Source of the DNA: CBDBBY01 sp965205055
GTDB taxonomy: Bacteria > Pseudomonadota > Alphaproteobacteria > Rhodobacterales > Rhodobacteraceae
Length of the DNA stretch: 64,000 nucleotides
Direction: 5' to 3'
Assembly (NCBI GenBank): GCA_965205055.1
Contig: OZ242030.1
Coordinates: forward strand, 3,720,001-3,784,000
A model generated the notes under the pieces. That model was not told the origin of the DNA and ran no database searches. It worked only from the letters and a program-made list of their open reading frames with translations. Positions 61,990 to 64,000 of the stretch are shown here, piece by piece. How positions within the stretch are numbered: the stretch's first letter is position 1; each line of letters starts with the position of its first letter. A program made the translations under genes and the position numbers.

Positions 61990-62966
61990 CCGACACCCGC
62001 GCGCAGGCAATCATGGATGTGCAGAATTCCGTCCGGGCCGCCGCCCGCATCCTCCGCCAGGACGAAGAGGCAAGTGATTTCCTTTTCGTTCATCAATGCG
62101 AGCGCCTCCTCTGCGAGCGCATTCGGCCTGATCGTCAACGGCTCCCGCGTCATGACCTCGTTCGCCCGGTTCTCCAGCAGGCCTGCCATATGGCGTCTCA
62201 AGTCGCCGTCGGTGATAATTCCGGTCAGCCGTCCGTCCTCCGAATGAATCCCGACGACGCCGAACCCTTTGCGCGACATTTCCAGCAATGCTTCAGGCAT
62301 CGATGCCGACTCGGCCACAAGCGGCACCGAGTCTCCGACATGCATGAGATCGCCGACCTTCGAGAGTCTAAGGCCGAGGCTGCCGCCGGGATGGAACTCG
62401 CGGAACAGCATGGGCGTGAACTTGCGGAATTCCATCAACGATACCGCGAGCGCATCCCCGACCGCAAGCGCCATGGACGTGGAGGTCGTCGGCACGATGC
62501 CTATGCCGCAGGCTTCTTCGGCGGGCGGCAGCACGACCGCGACGTCCGACTGGGCCTCCAACGTGCTTCCCGATTTCCCGATGATCGCCGCCAAGGGCAG
62601 CCGGAGCCGGCTTGCATAGGCGATCAGGTCCGCCAGTTCCGGCGTTTCACCGGAATTGGAAAAAGCGAGCACGGAGTCCGCGGATCCGAGCATCCCGAGA
62701 TCGCCGTGGCTTGCCTCCGCGGGATGGACATAATGCGCAGGAGATCCCGTCGACGCGAGCGTCGCCGCGATTTTTCTGGCGATATGCCCGGATTTTCCGA
62801 TCCCGGAAACGATTATTCGGCCCTTTGTGCAATACAGGAGCTCGACCGCGTCGCCGAAGCTTCGCCCGATCGTTCGCGACAGCTCGAACAGCGCGTTCGC
62901 TTCCGTTTCGATCACGCGCCGCCCGGTCGCCAGAAACGCGTCTTTGCGCGCAGTGCTTAAGTTCAT
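61986..62966 (-). CDS. kdsD: Arabinose-5-phosphate isomerase (KpsF/GutQ/KdsD)
   Basis: 326 residues. SIS domain (IIVSGIGKSGHIARKIAATLAS, SNSGETPEL, CGIGIVPTTSTSMALAVGDAL) followed by two CBS domains (VGDLMHVGDSVPLV, GIITDGDLRRHMA, EVMTREPLTI). It converts ribulose-5-phosphate to arabinose-5-phosphate for KDO synthesis in LPS. First visible gene of the LPS operon, coupled to lptC. Confidence 0.95.
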   Translation of the reverse strand: MNLSTARKDAFLATGRRVIETEANALFELSRTIGRSFGDAVELLYCTKGRIIVSGIGKSGHIARKIAATLASTGSPAHYVHPAEASHGDLGMLGSADSVLAFSNSGETPELADLIAYASRLRLPLAAIIGKSGSTLEAQSDVAVVLPPAEEACGIGIVPTTSTSMALAVGDALAVSLMEFRKFTPMLFREFHPGGSLGLRLSKVGDLMHVGDSVPLVAESASMPEALLEMSRKGFGVVGIHSEDGRLTGIITDGDLRRHMAGLLENRANEVMTREPLTIRPNALAEEALALMNEKEITCLFVLAEDAGGGPDGILHIHDCLRAGVG

Positions 62967-63247
62967 GCGGTTATCTGCTCGCCCGGATTTCGCGCGCCGT
63001 TTTCCGATGCGGAAACGGCAATCCCTTCATATCCCAATTCCGCGTCCATGCCATCATGGACCAATAGAAAGTTGATCGCATGAATTCAAACGCCGAACAG
63101 GCTTCGAAAGGACGCAGCCGGCAAGGTTCCCGGCTGCATCGCGGGCGATCCCTCGCAGCCGAAACCTGATCCCGAAATCCGCGGAATTCACTCGATTCCC
63201 TGCGATGAACGCAATTTCCCGGTCTTTCGAGCCGACGGATCGGATAT
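62967..63247. other. Intergenic, kdsD promoter region
   Basis: 281 bases without a gene; should contain the promoter of kdsD-lptC-lptA-lptB. Confidence 0.5.
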
Positions 63248-64000
63248 TCACCTCGCATGCATTCTCTTTTTGCGCGACCGCGTCGCGGCTGTAGCTTCGT
63301 CGCTCCCGTCGTGGAACGAGCCGAAAACCTTGTCCCACGGCATTTCGGCCGTTCCGTAATTGCATTCGAAATATCTGTGGTGCAGCTGATGGAAAAAATC
63401 TCCCGCCTCCGCCCGCTTGGTTCCCGACGTCACGATGCCGTCGAATCCGGAATGCGAAAATGCCGGATTCAGTGATTGCGTGTAGAAGTGGAAAAGGACG
63501 TGGACAGGATGGGACGGAACCACGAAATGGATCACCACGGACGAGAAGTACATCAAGTGCTCGACCGGATGCATGGATATGCCTGTCCACGGCCCGATGT
63601 TGATGTTGCGATGATGGAGGGAGTGCGCGAGCCGGTAAAGCGGCGGCCAATGCAGAGCCCTGTGGATCCAATAGAAATGGAAGCTGGACCAGATAGGGAT
63701 GATGATGAACAAAAGCGCGAACCATACCGGATTCGCGCCGAACATGACTTGGGGCGCGTACTCGTTCGCAGCGGCCCACCAATACAGAATCTCGAAGGCG
63801 GTCCATACGGTCGCGCCGGAAGCGAGCGTCCAGAACATGTTGTCGAGGACCTGGTTGCGAAAAGTATAGATGCCATTGTTGCGGGCGAGGTCGCGGGCGT
63901 CGTACTTGAGTTTCTTTCCCTGCGCGGTGAACGAGTAGAACCATAGGTGAAGCCCGCCTGCGACGAGAAAGAGCAGGGCGAGGTTGCGCAGCCAAATCTG
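63248..64000 (-). CDS. Sterol desaturase / fatty acid hydroxylase family protein, 5' end beyond window
   Basis: The last 250 codons of a gene that continues past the window end. Hydrophobic segments are interspersed with the three His clusters of the di-iron membrane hydroxylase family: WIHRALHWPP (HxxxH), LAHSLHHRN (HxxHH) and FHQLHHRYFECNYG. Two or more membrane helices precede (FALLFIIIPIWSSFHFYW). Members hydroxylate or desaturate sterols, carotenoids, fatty acids or alkylglycerols; substrate unknown. The C terminus is basic (RSRKKRMHAR). Confidence 0.85.
   Translation of the reverse strand, partial: QIWLRNLALLFLVAGGLHLWFYSFTAQGKKLKYDARDLARNNGIYTFRNQVLDNMFWTLASGATVWTAFEILYWWAAANEYAPQVMFGANPVWFALLFIIIPIWSSFHFYWIHRALHWPPLYRLAHSLHHRNINIGPWTGISMHPVEHLMYFSSVVIHFVVPSHPVHVLFHFYTQSLNPAFSHSGFDGIVTSGTKRAEAGDFFHQLHHRYFECNYGTAEMPWDKVFGSFHDGSDEATAATRSRKKRMHAR

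Noticed and set aside
1..64000. CRISPR arrays, rRNA genes, prophage structural genes
   Set aside because: I saw no regularly spaced repeats, no rRNA sequence and no phage structural motifs in the window.

Overview
The window looks like the chromosome of an alphaproteobacterium. The best match in gene order is the order Rhodobacterales or a close relative. The evidence is conserved synteny: ubiB-ubiE facing mutM, then enoyl-CoA hydratase, rpsT, a rhodanese gene, dnaA, dnaN, recF and gyrB (23.3-35.5 kb). Further support comes from peroxiredoxin / FAD reductase / rsmD / ptsN / hpf (53-56.5 kb) and lptB-lptA-lptC-kdsD (60.1-63 kb). Genes lie on both strands and the core is moderately G+C-rich. 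Decayed insertion sequences, pseudogenes and stand-alone defence-type genes are unusually common for such a core region. This suggests a genome in a phase of IS-driven decay.

Layout. 0-3.2 kb: a HEPN/AbiJ-like gene, a doubly broken ISAs1 transposase and a tRNA-Thr(CGT). 3.6-4.3 kb: a possible ribbon-helix-helix plus ankyrin-repeat protein. 4.4-17.5 kb: a catabolic locus. One long minus-strand operon encodes a sugar-type ABC importer, a winged-helix/solute-binding-protein fusion, an M24-family protein, and acetoin-dehydrogenase-like E1alpha and E1beta. It ends with a lipoyl protein whose acyltransferase domain has lost the catalytic His, and a second E2 that is now a pseudogene carrying a 150-bp MITE. 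A divergent SDR dehydrogenase shares a palindrome-rich promoter region. 17.7-23.3 kb: a defence island with an ISKra4-family remnant, an A+T-rich AAA ATPase/PIN nuclease pair, and a NotI-like restriction gene frameshifted by a 7-bp duplication beside an intact adenine methylase. 23.3-38.2 kb: ubiquinone genes, replication initiation core, gyrB, and an NAD-salvage pair (pncA-pncB).

38.3-43.3 kb: a five-gene envelope operon (LolD-like ATPase, FtsX/LolC-like permease, LolA-like protein, predicted outer-membrane protein, DUF2141 protein) between two direct copies of a dispersed repeat. 43.5-45.5 kb: FAD-oxidase and ISKra4 remnants and a GNAT. 45.5-56.5 kb: class A PBP, mlaC/mlaA, FemAB-like acyltransferase, PCD, an orphan AbiEi-type antitoxin, EcsC, peroxiredoxin, FAD reductase, rsmD, ptsN and hpf. 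56.7-60.1 kb: a 3.37-kb element with ISKra4-type terminal repeats and a perfect 9-bp target duplication, inserted between hpf and lptB. Its cargo is a ParB-like gene overlapping a PD-(D/E)xK-like nuclease gene, and it is the strongest candidate here for an undescribed mobile (defence?) module. 60.1-64 kb: LPS-export genes and a sterol-desaturase-family gene cut by the window end.

Family assignments are made by reading motifs and domain order by eye. No database search was run.
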